Assembly (NCBI RefSeq): GCF_018687895.1 | Contig: NZ_CP061307.1 | Span: 1,943,948 to 2,007,947 of the forward strand | DNA length: 64,000 nucleotides | DNA from: Polynucleobacter sp. JS-JIR-II-50 | GTDB lineage: Bacteria > Pseudomonadota > Gammaproteobacteria > Burkholderiales > Burkholderiaceae | Reading direction: 5' to 3' | Shown: piece after piece, positions 46,429 to 56,177 of the stretch | How positions within the stretch are numbered: position 1 is the first letter of the stretch | Layout: every line of letters begins with the position of its first letter | Made by a program: the position numbers and the translations under genes | The notes under the pieces: generated by a model | What the model was told of the DNA's origin: nothing | What the model saw: the letters and a program-made list of their open reading frames with translations, nothing else | Database searches by the model: none

Positions 46429-46824
46429 CTAAGAAGTCTTGATACGAAACACTTCAACACCTACCGAGTGACAATCTGGATAGACATCTGGCTTAGCAGT
46501 GCTTACGCGCGCAGCCAATACCTTTGGGTGCAGCAACATTGCTGCCACGATGTCATCGCAAAAGGTTTCCTGCAAATGAATATGTCCCTGGGAGGCCCGG
46601 GCCTTAATAGTTTCACGCATGAAGTCGTAATCCACCACTTCATCCAACTGATCATTCGTTGGCGTATTCATTCCAAGGGGAATATATAAGTCCACATTAA
46701 GGATGACACGTTGTTCTGCTTTTTTCTCAAAGTCATGAACGCCGATATTGATATAAATCTCATAGTCGCGGAGAAATAAACGGCGACAGTCAACAAGAGC
46801 GGGATGAGAAAGAATGGCGTGCAT
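46429..46824 (-). CDS. folB: Dihydroneopterin aldolase
   Basis: Cleaves dihydroneopterin to 6-hydroxymethyldihydropterin in folate synthesis. The 131-residue protein contains LFLRDYEIYINIGVHDFEKKAEQRVILNVDLYI, in which the IGVHxFEK motif is the FolB hallmark, and DYDFMRETIK with the active-site Tyr. The later HLQETFCDDIVAAML bears the catalytic glutamate, and the end resembles KPDVYPDCHSVGVEV. It follows the pteridine-reductase-like SDR gene by 23 bases, so two pterin genes are adjacent. Confidence 0.94.
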   Translation of the reverse strand: MHAILSHPALVDCRRLFLRDYEIYINIGVHDFEKKAEQRVILNVDLYIPLGMNTPTNDQLDEVVDYDFMRETIKARASQGHIHLQETFCDDIVAAMLLHPKVLAARVSTAKPDVYPDCHSVGVEVFRIKTS

Positions 46825-46847
46825 GTATATTTACTTTTTAAAAATAC

Positions 46848-47657
46848 TTAATTGGTTTTGAACATCACATCGCGTGATGATGGCAATAAATGTTGCCCAC
46901 CGTCTACATATAAGGTAGTTCCGGTGATGGCGCTAGAGTCAGCCAAAAATACCGCTGCTTTTGCAATATCTGCAGGCGTTGAAGACCTTCCTAGCGGTGT
47001 CATTTGATGTACTTTGGAAAAACCATCCATTGTTTGATCGCCTGATGGCAAAGAGATTCCTGGCGCTAATCCGACTACACGCAGATGAGGTGCAAAATCT
47101 ATTGCCAATAATTCAACCGAAGAAAGTAATGCTGCTTTAGACAATGTGTAAGACAAATAATCTGGATTGAGATTAATCAATTTTTGGTCTAGCAATTGAA
47201 TTGCCGCTGGAATTACACCAGATGTATTTGGCTTACTTTTTTGCAACTCAAACATCAGCTGAGATAGCAAAATTGGGGCAGTTAAATTGACCTGCATATG
47301 GTCTTGCAAACTTTTCCCACTTAATGGGGTGCTGGAATTTGCGCGGTCATATTCAAAGATAGACGCGCTATTTACTAAGCAGGCCAAACTAGGGAATGCC
47401 TTGCTGACAGCCAGAAAAAGATCTTTAGTGGCAGCCTCATCAGCCAAGTCCGCCTGGAAAGCTTGGACTTTCACACCCATCATTTCGATTTCTCTGATGG
47501 TTTCTTGGGCCTCTTGCTCAGATCGCCCATAATGAACGGCAACATCCCAGCCCTGACGGGCAAACTGCAAGGCAATTTCTCGACCCAGGCGCTTTGCGGC
47601 GCCAGTCACTAAAACTGCTTTTCCTTGCTGGGATGGGGGCGTTGAACTAGGGTTCAA
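46848..47657 (-). CDS. SDR family oxidoreductase, pteridine reductase-like (FolM/PTR1 type)
   Basis: A 269-residue short-chain dehydrogenase with the cofactor loop VLVTGAAKRLGREIAL. The TGxxKRLG form, with Arg in place of the second Gly, is typical of pteridine reductase PTR1 and FolM. It also has VNSASIFEYDRANSSTPLSG and the catalytic Tyr-Lys pair as YTLSKAAL. The neighbour folB supports a pterin substrate. In other betaproteobacteria the same gene sits beside folB, and it may reduce dihydropterins or monapterin. It is divergent from the MidA gene, 25 bases away. Confidence 0.85.
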   Translation of the reverse strand: MNPSSTPPSQQGKAVLVTGAAKRLGREIALQFARQGWDVAVHYGRSEQEAQETIREIEMMGVKVQAFQADLADEAATKDLFLAVSKAFPSLACLVNSASIFEYDRANSSTPLSGKSLQDHMQVNLTAPILLSQLMFELQKSKPNTSGVIPAAIQLLDQKLINLNPDYLSYTLSKAALLSSVELLAIDFAPHLRVVGLAPGISLPSGDQTMDGFSKVHQMTPLGRSSTPADIAKAAVFLADSSAITGTTLYVDGGQHLLPSSRDVMFKTN

Positions 47658-47682
47658 TTAAATTCTCTTAGACTAGCGAGCT

Positions 47683-48870
47683 ATGGATATTACCTTGACC
47701 AGCCTTGAAACGGAGCATAGCGCGCTTCTAAAGGCCAAAATAGCCTCTCAAATCGCCTTAAAGGGTGGCTGGCTGCCATTCTCTCGCTATATGGAGATGG
47801 CTTTATATGAGCCAGGAATGGGCTATTACAGCGCTGGCGCTCACAAACTCGGGGCTGGTGGCGACTTTACTACCGCCCCTGAATTAAGCCCTCTCTTTGG
47901 TGCAGCCATTTGCTCTACTCTCCTACCGGTACTTGAGGGGCTCAAGGAAAAAGGTCTGCCCACTCAAATCTTGGAGTTTGGCGCTGGGACCGGCAAGCTT
48001 GCCGCTTCAATACTTACCCGCCTGAATGACCTTGGCTTTCATTTGGATCGTTACGACATTATCGAAATTTCGCCAGACTTAGCCCAGCGCCAACAAGAAA
48101 GAATGGGAAACACGATTGGGCAACTCAATCTTAAGACGCAATGCAACTGGTTAACGGAGTTGCCTACAAATTTCAAAGGCATCATTCTGGCTAATGAAGT
48201 GATTGATGCCATTCCTTGTGATGCCATCATTTATCAAAATGGATTTTGGTATTGGTACGGCGTTGTATTTGAGAACGAAAAGCTCGTTTGGAAGACAGGT
48301 TTGCCAATGGAGCAAAAATTGCTTCCTGAAAGCCTTCTTGGCGGCGCTTTCTCAGAAGGCTATGTCACTGAACTACACGCGCCAGCAAATGCATGGATGC
48401 AACAGGTTGCCAAACATTTAGACACCGGCCTATTCCTCACGTTTGACTATGGATTTCCTGAGAGCGAGTACTATCACCCGCAAAGGCTTGAGGGCACCCT
48501 CATGGCCCATCATCGCCACCATGCAATTCAAGATCCATTTCATCTACCTGGTCTTTGTGATTTAACAACGCACGTTGAATGGTCACAAATTGCTCGTAGC
48601 GCGTTGGCTGAAAATGTAGATGATGTATACCTTACCAACCAGGCTGCGTATCTATTAGATGCTGGCATTGGTGACATTGCTTTAGAAATTGGCGACCCAA
48701 GTGATCCAGAAACCTTCCTGCCGATCTCCAATTCTTTGCAAAAATTATTGTCTGAAGCGGAGATGGGCGAACTCTTTAAAGCTTTTGCATTTTCAAAGAA
48801 ATTAGAAAGTCTACTGCCGGGATATGTACTCGAAGATTTGCCTGGCCTACGTGGCAGAAATAGGCTGTAG
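47683..48870 (+). CDS. MidA/NDUFAF7 family SAM-dependent methyltransferase
   Basis: A 395-residue class I methyltransferase of the DUF185/MidA family. It shows the FSRYMEMALYEPGMGYYSAGAHKLG block, the GDFTTAPELSPLFGAAI segment and the SAM motif LEFGAGTGKLAASIL. NDUFAF7, the mitochondrial homologue, methylates an arginine in a complex I subunit; the bacterial substrate is not established. It stands alone on the plus strand and converges on cca with a nine-base gap. An NDUFA9-like complex I protein is encoded nearby, which may be chance. Confidence 0.93.
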   Translation: MDITLTSLETEHSALLKAKIASQIALKGGWLPFSRYMEMALYEPGMGYYSAGAHKLGAGGDFTTAPELSPLFGAAICSTLLPVLEGLKEKGLPTQILEFGAGTGKLAASILTRLNDLGFHLDRYDIIEISPDLAQRQQERMGNTIGQLNLKTQCNWLTELPTNFKGIILANEVIDAIPCDAIIYQNGFWYWYGVVFENEKLVWKTGLPMEQKLLPESLLGGAFSEGYVTELHAPANAWMQQVAKHLDTGLFLTFDYGFPESEYYHPQRLEGTLMAHHRHHAIQDPFHLPGLCDLTTHVEWSQIARSALAENVDDVYLTNQAAYLLDAGIGDIALEIGDPSDPETFLPISNSLQKLLSEAEMGELFKAFAFSKKLESLLPGYVLEDLPGLRGRNRL

Positions 48871-48879
48871 ACGCTTGTT

Positions 48880-50010
48880 TTAAGAAGCTAGAGCCCTAGT
48901 AATTGCAGACAACCTGGCAGACTCAAATGCGCTGCCAATCCGCTCTCCGTTGGATCGATCTTCTGCAGCTACACCAGCAATAATTTCGGCTGTATTGATG
49001 GCTTGAGTAGTACGCATTGCATTGATCAAAGGGGAAACAGGCATTCCCAATTTATCCGCAAGATTCAAAAGTGCTTGTGCTCGATCTGGCTTACGCCAAA
49101 AATCTGCACGGTTGAACCAATTCAAAACGTCTACCGCCTGATAAGAGGCATTGGGATACTTGTTTACTAAGATCCTAAGATCACTAAATATCTCGCTGAA
49201 ATCTCGCACATCAATTGGCATGCGTACACTTTCAGCCCATGAACGAATTTCATTTGCAGGTAAATGCATCAAGGTAATTGCACAGCGCTCTTCAAGGCTA
49301 TTTCCAGCTAAGGAAAAATACGCGATGAGCTCTTCACGGAACAACTCTTCAGATAGTTGAGCAGTCAATGTAGGTGCCAATATTGTTTTGGCTGCGCCGG
49401 CATCTAATAAGACTTGAAACAAGCGCATCGGCCTAACAGCAACCAAGCCCCTAGCCAGCTCCTGCCAAATACGCTCTGCGGATAAAGCGTTTAACTCGCC
49501 TGATTGAGCGATCGCTTTTAAAGCAACGAGTGTTTCAGCAGCAACACTAAATTCGGGGAAGCGCGCAGCAAAACGAGCAATACGCAAGAGACGCAATGGA
49601 TCTTCTGCAAATGCATCCGACACGTGACGAAATACTTTGGCAGCTAAATCTTCTTGGCCGTTATAAGGATCAATAATCGGCCCAAATGGCTTTCCATCAG
49701 CACCCACTTCTTGCGCCATCGCATTGATTGTTAAATCACGACGCTCTAAGTCTTGCTCTAAAGTGACAGAGGGATCGGCATGGAAGTTAAAGCCTTTATA
49801 GCCCTTGCCAGTCTTGCGCTCAGTACGCGCCAGCGCATATTCAGCCTGTGTCTCTGGATGCAAAAATACCGGGAAATCTTTGCCTACCGGACGAAAGCCC
49901 TTAGCAGCCATCTCTTCTACGCTGGAGCCCACCACAACATAATCAATGTCGTGCATAGGTAAACCCATAAGGGTGTCCCTAATGGCCCCGCCTACTGCGT
50001 AGATTTTCAT
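48880..50010 (-). CDS. cca: CCA tRNA nucleotidyltransferase
   Basis: Adds or repairs the 3' CCA end of tRNAs without a template. The 376-residue protein has the nucleotidyltransferase motif [11 protein letters not shown] at 6-16 with DIDYV providing the catalytic aspartates at 21 and 23. It also has the [10 protein letters not shown] block and the [15 protein letters not shown] stretch that follows. The bacterial long form carries a C-terminal HD phosphohydrolase domain; here the equivalent region lacks the expected His and His-Asp signature and the protein is shorter than E. coli Cca (about 412). It starts at the base where the NDUFA9-like gene ends (one-base overlap). Confidence 0.93.
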   Translation of the reverse strand: MKIYAVGGAIRDTLMGLPMHDIDYVVVGSSVEEMAAKGFRPVGKDFPVFLHPETQAEYALARTERKTGKGYKGFNFHADPSVTLEQDLERRDLTINAMAQEVGADGKPFGPIIDPYNGQEDLAAKVFRHVSDAFAEDPLRLLRIARFAARFPEFSVAAETLVALKAIAQSGELNALSAERIWQELARGLVAVRPMRLFQVLLDAGAAKTILAPTLTAQLSEELFREELIAYFSLAGNSLEERCAITLMHLPANEIRSWAESVRMPIDVRDFSEIFSDLRILVNKYPNASYQAVDVLNWFNRADFWRKPDRAQALLNLADKLGMPVSPLINAMRTTQAINTAEIIAGVAAEDRSNGERIGSAFESARLSAITRALAS

Positions 50011-50918
50011 TACTGCATACCCTCCAGGGTACGACGACTCATTTTGAATACTTCCGTCAACGCATCAACACCATTCACTGGCAAAGTATTAGGCGCTTGC
50101 ATAGATGCAATATTGTCACGCGACATTAATGTTGGGCCCGGCAGAAATTCAAATGCCAATGCCTGTAAATAACCCACAAAGGCCGGTACAGGGATGATGA
50201 GACACGAGGTTTTAGCCTTACGTGCAGCAAACTCAACAATCTCTTTCATGGTGTAAACCGTTGGGCCAACCAAGTCATAGGACTGATGAATCGTTTGAGG
50301 CATCGATAAAGATTTAACAAATGCACTTGCAACATCATCTACGCTCACCGGCTGAAACTGCGCCTGATAATTTGCTAAAGGCATAGCCGGAAACAACTTA
50401 GTCAACTTAGAAAACAAATTAATAAATTGATCTTGAGCGCCAAAGATAACCGATGGCCTAAAGATGGTCCAATCTAAATTGCTGGCCTTCACTGCAGCTT
50501 CGCCAACACCTTTGCTACGCTGATACATCGATGGGCCATGAGAGTCAGCACCCAATGCGCTCATATGTAAATAGCGCTTTAAGCCATGGAGCTGCATTGC
50601 CGTAATAATGTTTTTAGGGAGCTCCACATGCGCAGCTTTAAATACCTTTCCATAAGGCTTGGCCGGCTTATCGTGAAGCACTCCGACTAAATTGATCACA
50701 GCACCATTTGACTTAATACGCCCACAAAGATTCTGTAGTTCATCAAACTCATGAACATCAGCCTCTTCGACATGCACCTTGGGCAACATGCGCAATTCAC
50801 GCGCAGCACCTAAGTGGCTTGTTGGAACCAATACGGAATAACCTGCTAGTTGAAGCTGCGCAGCAATCGCTCGCCCCACAAATCCATTGCCACCGATTAG
50901 AAGGATGTCATATTTCAT
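50010..50918 (-). CDS. Complex I NDUFA9 subunit family protein (atypical SDR)
   Basis: A 302-residue NAD(P)-binding epimerase-like protein with the N-terminal Rossmann loop [16 protein letters not shown] (GxxGxxG). It also has [12 protein letters not shown] and [10 protein letters not shown] blocks and a [12 protein letters not shown] segment with the Tyr-x3-Lys-like arrangement. It resembles mitochondrial NDUFA9 and bacterial NAD-dependent epimerases of unknown substrate. It is read between slt (about 36 bases upstream) and cca (one-base overlap) on the minus strand. The role is unproven; ubiquinone or lipid-related functions have been suggested for relatives. Confidence 0.87.
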   Translation of the reverse strand: MKYDILLIGGNGFVGRAIAAQLQLAGYSVLVPTSHLGAARELRMLPKVHVEEADVHEFDELQNLCGRIKSNGAVINLVGVLHDKPAKPYGKVFKAAHVELPKNIITAMQLHGLKRYLHMSALGADSHGPSMYQRSKGVGEAAVKASNLDWTIFRPSVIFGAQDQFINLFSKLTKLFPAMPLANYQAQFQPVSVDDVASAFVKSLSMPQTIHQSYDLVGPTVYTMKEIVEFAARKAKTSCLIIPVPAFVGYLQALAFEFLPGPTLMSRDNIASMQAPNTLPVNGVDALTEVFKMSRRTLEGMQ

Positions 50919-50954
50919 AGGAAGCTTTCTTTGCTTAGCTCGGTGATTGATTGT

Positions 50955-52913
50955 TTAAGGAAGCTCAGATTGAGTGGCAGCCTTAGGTGTAATAACACCT
51001 AAGCGTTGTTTTAAAGATTGTGGCTGACCGTTCATCACCGATGAATAGTAATTTGCGTTAGAGAGTACGTTCTTCACGTATACACGTGTCTCAGTAAATG
51101 GGATGGTTTCAGCAAAAATAGCGCCCTCTGTAGGGCCGGATAATTTTTCCCGCCAAGCCTTTGAGCGTGAAGGGCCTGCGTTATAGGCTGCAGAAGCCAA
51201 AACCCAAGATCCATCCAAGTCGATCAAAACCATATTTAGATAATTACTTCCTAAAGTTAAATTGGTATTTGTATCGCTTAATTTGTCATTGGTGTAATTG
51301 GCCATTCCAATTTTTTTAGCCACGTACTTTGCAGTATTTGGCATCACCTGCATTAATCCAGAAGCGCCTACAGAAGAGGCGGCATTCATAATGAAGCGTG
51401 ACTCTTGACGAATCAAGCCATAAGCCCAAGCAAGATTGAGATCGATTTGGCGCGCAATCGGAGACAGCTCTTCTTTGTAAGGAGTTGGGTAACGCAAACT
51501 AAAGTCGTGCTCTTGCTTGGTACGATCAGCAGTGTTGACAACGCGGTCATACAAATTGATTCGCTTTGCGTACTCGGCAGCAGCCAACAATTGCTTGTCG
51601 GTCATATTGCGTAGCTCCCAATTCCATTCGCGATTACCCTCAAAGCGAAGATTCATGGCATACAAGCGCTCGCCACGAATAAAGCCCTTGCGGCTCGCCA
51701 TCGCATCTATCTCCTGTTCAGTCACTTTCGTTTTAGCAGGTGCATTATTAGATTTACCTAATTCTTCGCGCGCAAGCTGGCCATAAAAATTGTATTGATC
51801 GGCAATCATTTCAAAACTGTCTTTGGCCTTTACATCTTGCCCTTCGGCTTTGAGCGCACGACCATACCAATAGGTCCATGCAGGATCTTTAGCACGCACC
51901 GCTGGGTTCATACCATCAATCGCATTTTTAACTAGAACCCAATCTTTAGCACGCAAGCCTGCGCGCACTTTCCATTCTTGTGACTCGACTGAAAGAAGAT
52001 CGTTATAGCCCAGCTCTTGTTGTAAGCGGTAGGCATCATCCGCATTGGGATCTAATTTCTTGGCTAAAAATTGTCCGATCACACCCCAAGCAATGGCTTG
52101 GTTTTCTTTGCTATAGCGTGAAGCGTTTTGAGAAAAGTCACGATAGGCCTTTGCTGGATCAGCCTTTGCAGCCTTAACAATATCTGCAATCGGATCTTCA
52201 CCGCCAAGGCGACGCGCCATCGTGTCATAACCCCTCTCGCTAGCCGCACGCCCAATAGCCTTGGCTTCACTCGGAGACATGCCGCCTGCGGCAACCAATG
52301 ATGGAACCAATTCTTGACAGGCTTGCCCAAAATAGCTTGGATCCAATAACACTGCTCGTGAATCAATGGCTAATTTAGTTGGGTTCTCACCTTGTGATAA
52401 TTTTGATAGCAAGGAATAGCACTTCACTTGTGTGTCGTCATCCAACACAAACTTAGCGTACTCCACATCAAAGCGTGCCCAGTCCTTGCGCTTGCCTAAT
52501 ACCAACAACCAATCATTGCGCATACGGTCAGCCAGGGCAGTGCCTTGGTATTGATTTAAGAATGCAACCACCTGGGCATCTGCGCCATAGTCATTACGTG
52601 CCCCACCAGCGCTATCAAATAATTGCGGCTTGATGCGGAAATAGGCTACATAGTCATCCATTGGGTAATTAACTAAATTAGATGAAAGTTGCTGAGTTCG
52701 AAATACATCATTCTTTTTTGCAGCTTCGCGCAAATCAATAAACATCCGATCGGTATCGGTAATTTCAGCTGGGGCTGCCTTGCTTTCATAAGACTTGGGT
52801 AGGCTTGGCTTCTTCAGCTTTTCAGCATAAGAATTGGACGCGCACAGTGCTAGACCCAAAACCAGAATTTTGGCCCAGTGAAGGTATTTGCTGTTTACTA
52901 TTACAAACTTCAT
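50955..52913 (-). CDS. slt: Soluble lytic murein transglycosylase (Slt family)
   Basis: Cleaves peptidoglycan glycosidic bonds to form 1,6-anhydro muropeptides. The 652-residue periplasmic protein has a signal peptide (MKFVIVNSKYLHWAKILVLGLALCASNSYA), a long alpha-helical ring domain like E. coli Slt70, and a C-terminal SLT domain. The latter contains GLIRQESRFIMNAAS with the catalytic Glu, SGLMQVMPNTAKY and the LASAAYNAGPSR block. The overall length matches Slt70. Its products could feed the AmpG-like permease encoded further along. It is divergent from the 5-formyl-THF cyclo-ligase gene with 84 bases between the chosen starts. Confidence 0.94.
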   Translation of the reverse strand: MKFVIVNSKYLHWAKILVLGLALCASNSYAEKLKKPSLPKSYESKAAPAEITDTDRMFIDLREAAKKNDVFRTQQLSSNLVNYPMDDYVAYFRIKPQLFDSAGGARNDYGADAQVVAFLNQYQGTALADRMRNDWLLVLGKRKDWARFDVEYAKFVLDDDTQVKCYSLLSKLSQGENPTKLAIDSRAVLLDPSYFGQACQELVPSLVAAGGMSPSEAKAIGRAASERGYDTMARRLGGEDPIADIVKAAKADPAKAYRDFSQNASRYSKENQAIAWGVIGQFLAKKLDPNADDAYRLQQELGYNDLLSVESQEWKVRAGLRAKDWVLVKNAIDGMNPAVRAKDPAWTYWYGRALKAEGQDVKAKDSFEMIADQYNFYGQLAREELGKSNNAPAKTKVTEQEIDAMASRKGFIRGERLYAMNLRFEGNREWNWELRNMTDKQLLAAAEYAKRINLYDRVVNTADRTKQEHDFSLRYPTPYKEELSPIARQIDLNLAWAYGLIRQESRFIMNAASSVGASGLMQVMPNTAKYVAKKIGMANYTNDKLSDTNTNLTLGSNYLNMVLIDLDGSWVLASAAYNAGPSRSKAWREKLSGPTEGAIFAETIPFTETRVYVKNVLSNANYYSSVMNGQPQSLKQRLGVITPKAATQSELP

Positions 52914-52997
52914 TATTACGATCCAACCCTATCTCTAATAGCAAGGCTAGAGGCCCTGCAGCACTTGATTACTATATCCTTTAATTTTCGCCTGATA

Positions 52998-53624
52998 ATG
53001 GTCGATATGCACGGTAATTCACCAAAAACTCTTCGCCAAGATTTATTAAAACAACGCAAAGAATTTGCTTCTGGGAGTGGCTTTGCGTCTACAAAAACTA
53101 GCTTGATTGCAGGCCTCAATCATTTTTTAGCTAATGAAGACCGAACCATTCGCTCAATTGCCCTTTATTGGCCCATTCAGGATGAAATTGATTTACGCCC
53201 AACCCTATTACGCTGGATGAGAAGTGATGCTCAGCGTCGCTTAGCACTGCCCTATGCGCGCCCGGATAAGCATCTTGATTTCTACGAGTGGCAAGAGGGA
53301 GATGCATTAATTCCAAGCGCGCACGGCGTTCCTGAGCCCAGCCCAGAAAATACTGCCAGGCCACAACTCATTCCTGACTGCATCCTGATTCCGTGCGTAG
53401 GCTGGTCTAGCTCTGTTGTGAGCGGTAAAGCACACTACTGGCGACTAGGCTATGGCGGCGGGTATTTTGATCGAACCCTAGCGCAGCTGCGAAAAAACAA
53501 TCCAAACCTCATTTGCATGGGGATTGGATTTGATTGGCAAAAATTAGATGATTCACAATGGGCCGCTCAAACACATGACGAGCCCTTGGATATGCTGTTG
53601 ACCGAGTCTGGCTTACTGAGTTGA
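52998..53624 (+). CDS. 5-formyltetrahydrofolate cyclo-ligase
   Basis: Converts 5-formyl-THF to 5,10-methenyl-THF with ATP. The protein has about 208 residues from the ATG at 52998. The open frame extends further upstream into the slt start but that part has no family resemblance. A second Met at 53007 is an alternative, and no strong ribosome-binding site separates them. The signature GYGGGYFDRTLAQL is present, as are LRQDLLKQRKEF at the start and ILIPCVGWSS. The gene converges on metF with one base between the stops, and both act on one-carbon folates. Confidence 0.93.
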   Translation: MVDMHGNSPKTLRQDLLKQRKEFASGSGFASTKTSLIAGLNHFLANEDRTIRSIALYWPIQDEIDLRPTLLRWMRSDAQRRLALPYARPDKHLDFYEWQEGDALIPSAHGVPEPSPENTARPQLIPDCILIPCVGWSSSVVSGKAHYWRLGYGGGYFDRTLAQLRKNNPNLICMGIGFDWQKLDDSQWAAQTHDEPLDMLLTESGLLS

Positions 53625-53625
53625 T

Positions 53626-54456
53626 TTACCTTGTTAAATCTAAGTTATCCGCAATTGCTAAAACTGCATCAGCCTGATTCAGGGAATAGAAATGGATTCC
53701 AGGTGCACCAGCAGTTAACAACTGATCACACAAGTCGGTCACTACTTCTTCACCAAATGCGCGAATAGATGCAATGTCATCGCCATAGGATTGAAGACGT
53801 AAACGAATCCAACGCGGAATTTCTGCGCCACAGGCATCAGAGAATCGCAGTAATTGGCTGCTATTGGTAATCGGCATAATGCCGGCAATGATCGGCTGTG
53901 TAACACCCAACTCATAAGCCTCGTCCACAAAGCGAAAGTACGCATCGCTATTGTAAAAATACTGAGTGACAGCAGAGTTTGCGCCCGCTTTCATCTTTTG
54001 GACAAAGAAATCGATATCACTAGCAGGCGACTTCGCCTGTGGATGCGTCTCTGGATAAGCGGCTACATCGATATGAAACCAATCGCCCGTTTCTGTACGA
54101 ATAAATTCTACCAATTCATTGGCATGATGAAACTCGCCATACTGACCCATGCCAGAAGGTAAATCACCGCGCAAAGCCACAATGCGTTTCACACCTAAAG
54201 CTTGATATTGCTTGAGCATCTCGCGCACGCTTTCACGTGAGCTGCCAACACAAGATAAATGGGGGGCCACTGCTGCACCAGCAGCATGAATGTCGCTCAC
54301 CACCTTTAATGTGCCAGACTGAGTAGAGCCACCGGCACCAAAAGTCACGGAATAAAAGGCGGGCTTGAGCGTTTCAGAAAAACGCTCGCGCACCAGATGC
54401 AACTTACTCTCACCTTCAGGTGTTTTTGGAGGGAAGAATTCGACGCTTAATTCCAT
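53626..54456 (-). CDS. metF: 5,10-methylenetetrahydrofolate reductase
   Basis: Reduces methylene-THF to 5-methyl-THF, the methyl donor for methionine synthase. The 276-residue FAD-binding barrel starts MELSVEFFPPKTPEGE, with the FFPPK motif of MetF, and contains SVTFGAGGST, HLSCVGSS, ALRGDLP and the QYFYNSDAYFRF segment. The length fits the bacterial enzyme. It lies 35 bases after ahcY on the same strand, so the ahcY riboswitch may also influence it. The window holds its downstream enzyme MetH as well. Confidence 0.96.
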   Translation of the reverse strand: MELSVEFFPPKTPEGESKLHLVRERFSETLKPAFYSVTFGAGGSTQSGTLKVVSDIHAAGAAVAPHLSCVGSSRESVREMLKQYQALGVKRIVALRGDLPSGMGQYGEFHHANELVEFIRTETGDWFHIDVAAYPETHPQAKSPASDIDFFVQKMKAGANSAVTQYFYNSDAYFRFVDEAYELGVTQPIIAGIMPITNSSQLLRFSDACGAEIPRWIRLRLQSYGDDIASIRAFGEEVVTDLCDQLLTAGAPGIHFYSLNQADAVLAIADNLDLTR

Positions 54457-54491
54457 GATTTTGGGCCTAGTTATCTATTGAACAGTTTGGA

Positions 54492-55937
54492 TTAATAACG
54501 ATAGTGGTCGGCCTTGTATGGGCCTTCCTTCGTTACGCCAATGTAAGAAGCTTGCTGATCAGATAACACTGTTAACTCTGCATTCAGAGTCTTGAGCTGT
54601 AATCGGGCAACCTTCTCATCCAAATGCTTGGGCAATGTGTAAACACCGACCGGGTATTTATCTGTGCCTACTGCATTCCACAGTTCAATCTGGGCAATCA
54701 CTTGGTTTGCAAATGAAGAGCTCATGACGTATGAAGGATGTCCTGTGCCGCAACCCAGGTTTACCAAGCGTCCTTTAGCCAAAATAATGATGCGCTTTTC
54801 AGGCTTACCATTAGCGGCTGGGAAAATCACGTGATCAACTTGTGGTTTGATTTCTTCCCACTTGTATTTCTCAATACCAGCAACATCAATCTCATTATCA
54901 AAGTGACCGATGTTACAAACGATGGCTTGATTCTTCATCTTAGCCATGTGGTCATGAGTAATCACGTGGTAGTTGCCTGTTGCAGAAACAAAGATATCGG
55001 CCTTATCAGCAGCGTAATCCATTGTTACAACGCGGTAGCCCTCCATCGCAGCTTGCAATGCGCAGATTGGATCAACTTCAGTTACCCAAACTTGAGCAGA
55101 CAAAGCGCGCAATGCTTGCGCAGAACCCTTACCCACATCGCCGTAGCCGCAAACTACGGCAACCTTACCGGCAACCATTACGTCCGTCGCGCGCTTAATC
55201 GCATCCACTAAAGATTCACGGCAACCATAGAGATTGTCGAATTTGCTCTTAGTAACAGAGTCATTGACGTTGATTGCAGGAAACTTCAAGTCGCCCTTAG
55301 CAAACATTTGATACAGGCGATGTACGCCAGTAGTCGTTTCTTCTGTAACGCCCTTAACTTTTTCTAAGCGCGTTGAATACCAAGTTGGATCTTGTGCCAA
55401 TTTTTTCTTGATAGCAGCAAACAAAATAGTTTCTTCTTCGCTAGTTGAATGATTCAAGCAAGCTTGATCTTTCTCAGCGCGTGCACCAAGGTGCAACAAC
55501 AAAGTAGCATCGCCACCATCATCCAAAATCATATTGGTGTAGCCGCCATCAGCCCATTCAAAAATACGATGGGTGAAGTCCCAATATTGCTCAAGGGTTT
55601 CACCCTTGATTGCAAACACTGGTGTGCCATTCGCAGCAATGGCTGCAGCAGCATGGTCTTGTGTAGAGAAAATATTGCAAGATGCCCACTGCACTTCAGC
55701 ACCGAGTGCCTCTAGCGTCTCGATCAATACTGCAGTTTGAATGGTCATGTGCAATGAACCAGTGATGCGTGCGCCACGCAATGGCTGTTGTGCAGCAAAT
55801 TCATCACGAATGGCGATCAGGCCAGGCATTTCAGTTTCAGCAATAGCAATTTCTTTGCGGCCAAAGTCAGCCAAAGAGATATCAGCAATTGCGCAACGAG
55901 TTGCTACAAAGTTATTTAAATCAGAAACGGTATTCAT
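54492..55937 (-). CDS. ahcY: S-adenosylhomocysteine hydrolase
   Basis: Splits S-adenosylhomocysteine to adenosine and homocysteine, removing the inhibitor of methyltransferases. The start is the ATG at 55935-55937 with GGAG eight bases ahead, giving 481 residues; the frame extends 20 codons upstream into the leader. Motifs are [21 protein letters not shown], the NAD-binding loop [15 protein letters not shown], and the terminal [10 protein letters not shown]. It contains the extra internal segment typical of proteobacterial enzymes near residues 165-205. It is preceded by an SAH riboswitch (56003-56109) and followed by metF. Confidence 0.97.
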   Translation of the reverse strand: MNTVSDLNNFVATRCAIADISLADFGRKEIAIAETEMPGLIAIRDEFAAQQPLRGARITGSLHMTIQTAVLIETLEALGAEVQWASCNIFSTQDHAAAAIAANGTPVFAIKGETLEQYWDFTHRIFEWADGGYTNMILDDGGDATLLLHLGARAEKDQACLNHSTSEEETILFAAIKKKLAQDPTWYSTRLEKVKGVTEETTTGVHRLYQMFAKGDLKFPAINVNDSVTKSKFDNLYGCRESLVDAIKRATDVMVAGKVAVVCGYGDVGKGSAQALRALSAQVWVTEVDPICALQAAMEGYRVVTMDYAADKADIFVSATGNYHVITHDHMAKMKNQAIVCNIGHFDNEIDVAGIEKYKWEEIKPQVDHVIFPAANGKPEKRIIILAKGRLVNLGCGTGHPSYVMSSSFANQVIAQIELWNAVGTDKYPVGVYTLPKHLDEKVARLQLKTLNAELTVLSDQQASYIGVTKEGPYKADHYRY

Positions 55938-56002
55938 TAATGCTCCAGCTAAATACGATCCAATGCTGGAGTAGAAACTCGCTAGCCATTGAATCATGGG
56001 TT

Positions 56003-56109
56003 AGCGAGCGCGGTTGCAATTAGCAAACTCCGGGGTTACCTTAGAGCCCGCTCCCTTCAAGCCTGGGGAAGTGCTGGGTCTCAGCATTCCTTGCAACGCT
56101 CCTTGAAGG
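56003..56109 (-). ncRNA. SAH riboswitch in the ahcY leader
   Basis: On the minus strand, AGGAGCG (56103-56097) pairs with CGCUC (56010-56006) as P1. GGAAUGCUG and CAGCACUUCC form the hairpin P2, and the 5' CCUUCAAG (56109-56102) is perfectly complementary to CUUGAAGG (56061-56054). The last pairing is the expected pseudoknot P4 of the SAH riboswitch. The conserved UUGCAA next to P1 and the CCAGGCU sequence are also present. It lies 66 bases upstream of ahcY, the usual target; SAH binding should raise ahcY expression. The match is by eye against the consensus as I remember it. Confidence 0.88.
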
Positions 56110-56139
56110 TATGCCGTAATTGTAAACAATTACGGCATA
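56110..56139. promoter_or_regulatory. 13-bp perfect palindrome upstream of the ahcY riboswitch
   Basis: TATGCCGTAATTG at 56110-56122 and CAATTACGGCATA at 56127-56139 are exact reverse complements separated by TAAA. It directly abuts the riboswitch and lies 39 bases after metK. A TACAAT element (minus strand) sits in the centre and could be the -10 box. There is no U-run after the stem, so an operator is more likely than a terminator. Confidence 0.55.
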
Positions 56140-56177
56140 TTTCGCCTCAATACACCTACAAACTGCGTATTTTCTAC

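Noticed and set aside
52914-52997. Possible 6S RNA between slt and 5-formyl-THF cyclo-ligase, its usual neighbour in many genomes
   Set aside because: Only 84 bases are available, about half of what 6S RNA needs, and no long interrupted hairpin is seen.
54738-55211. 157-codon plus-strand open frame antisense to ahcY
   Set aside because: It lies wholly inside ahcY, has no recognised domain or ribosome-binding site, and its composition is that expected of a shadow frame.
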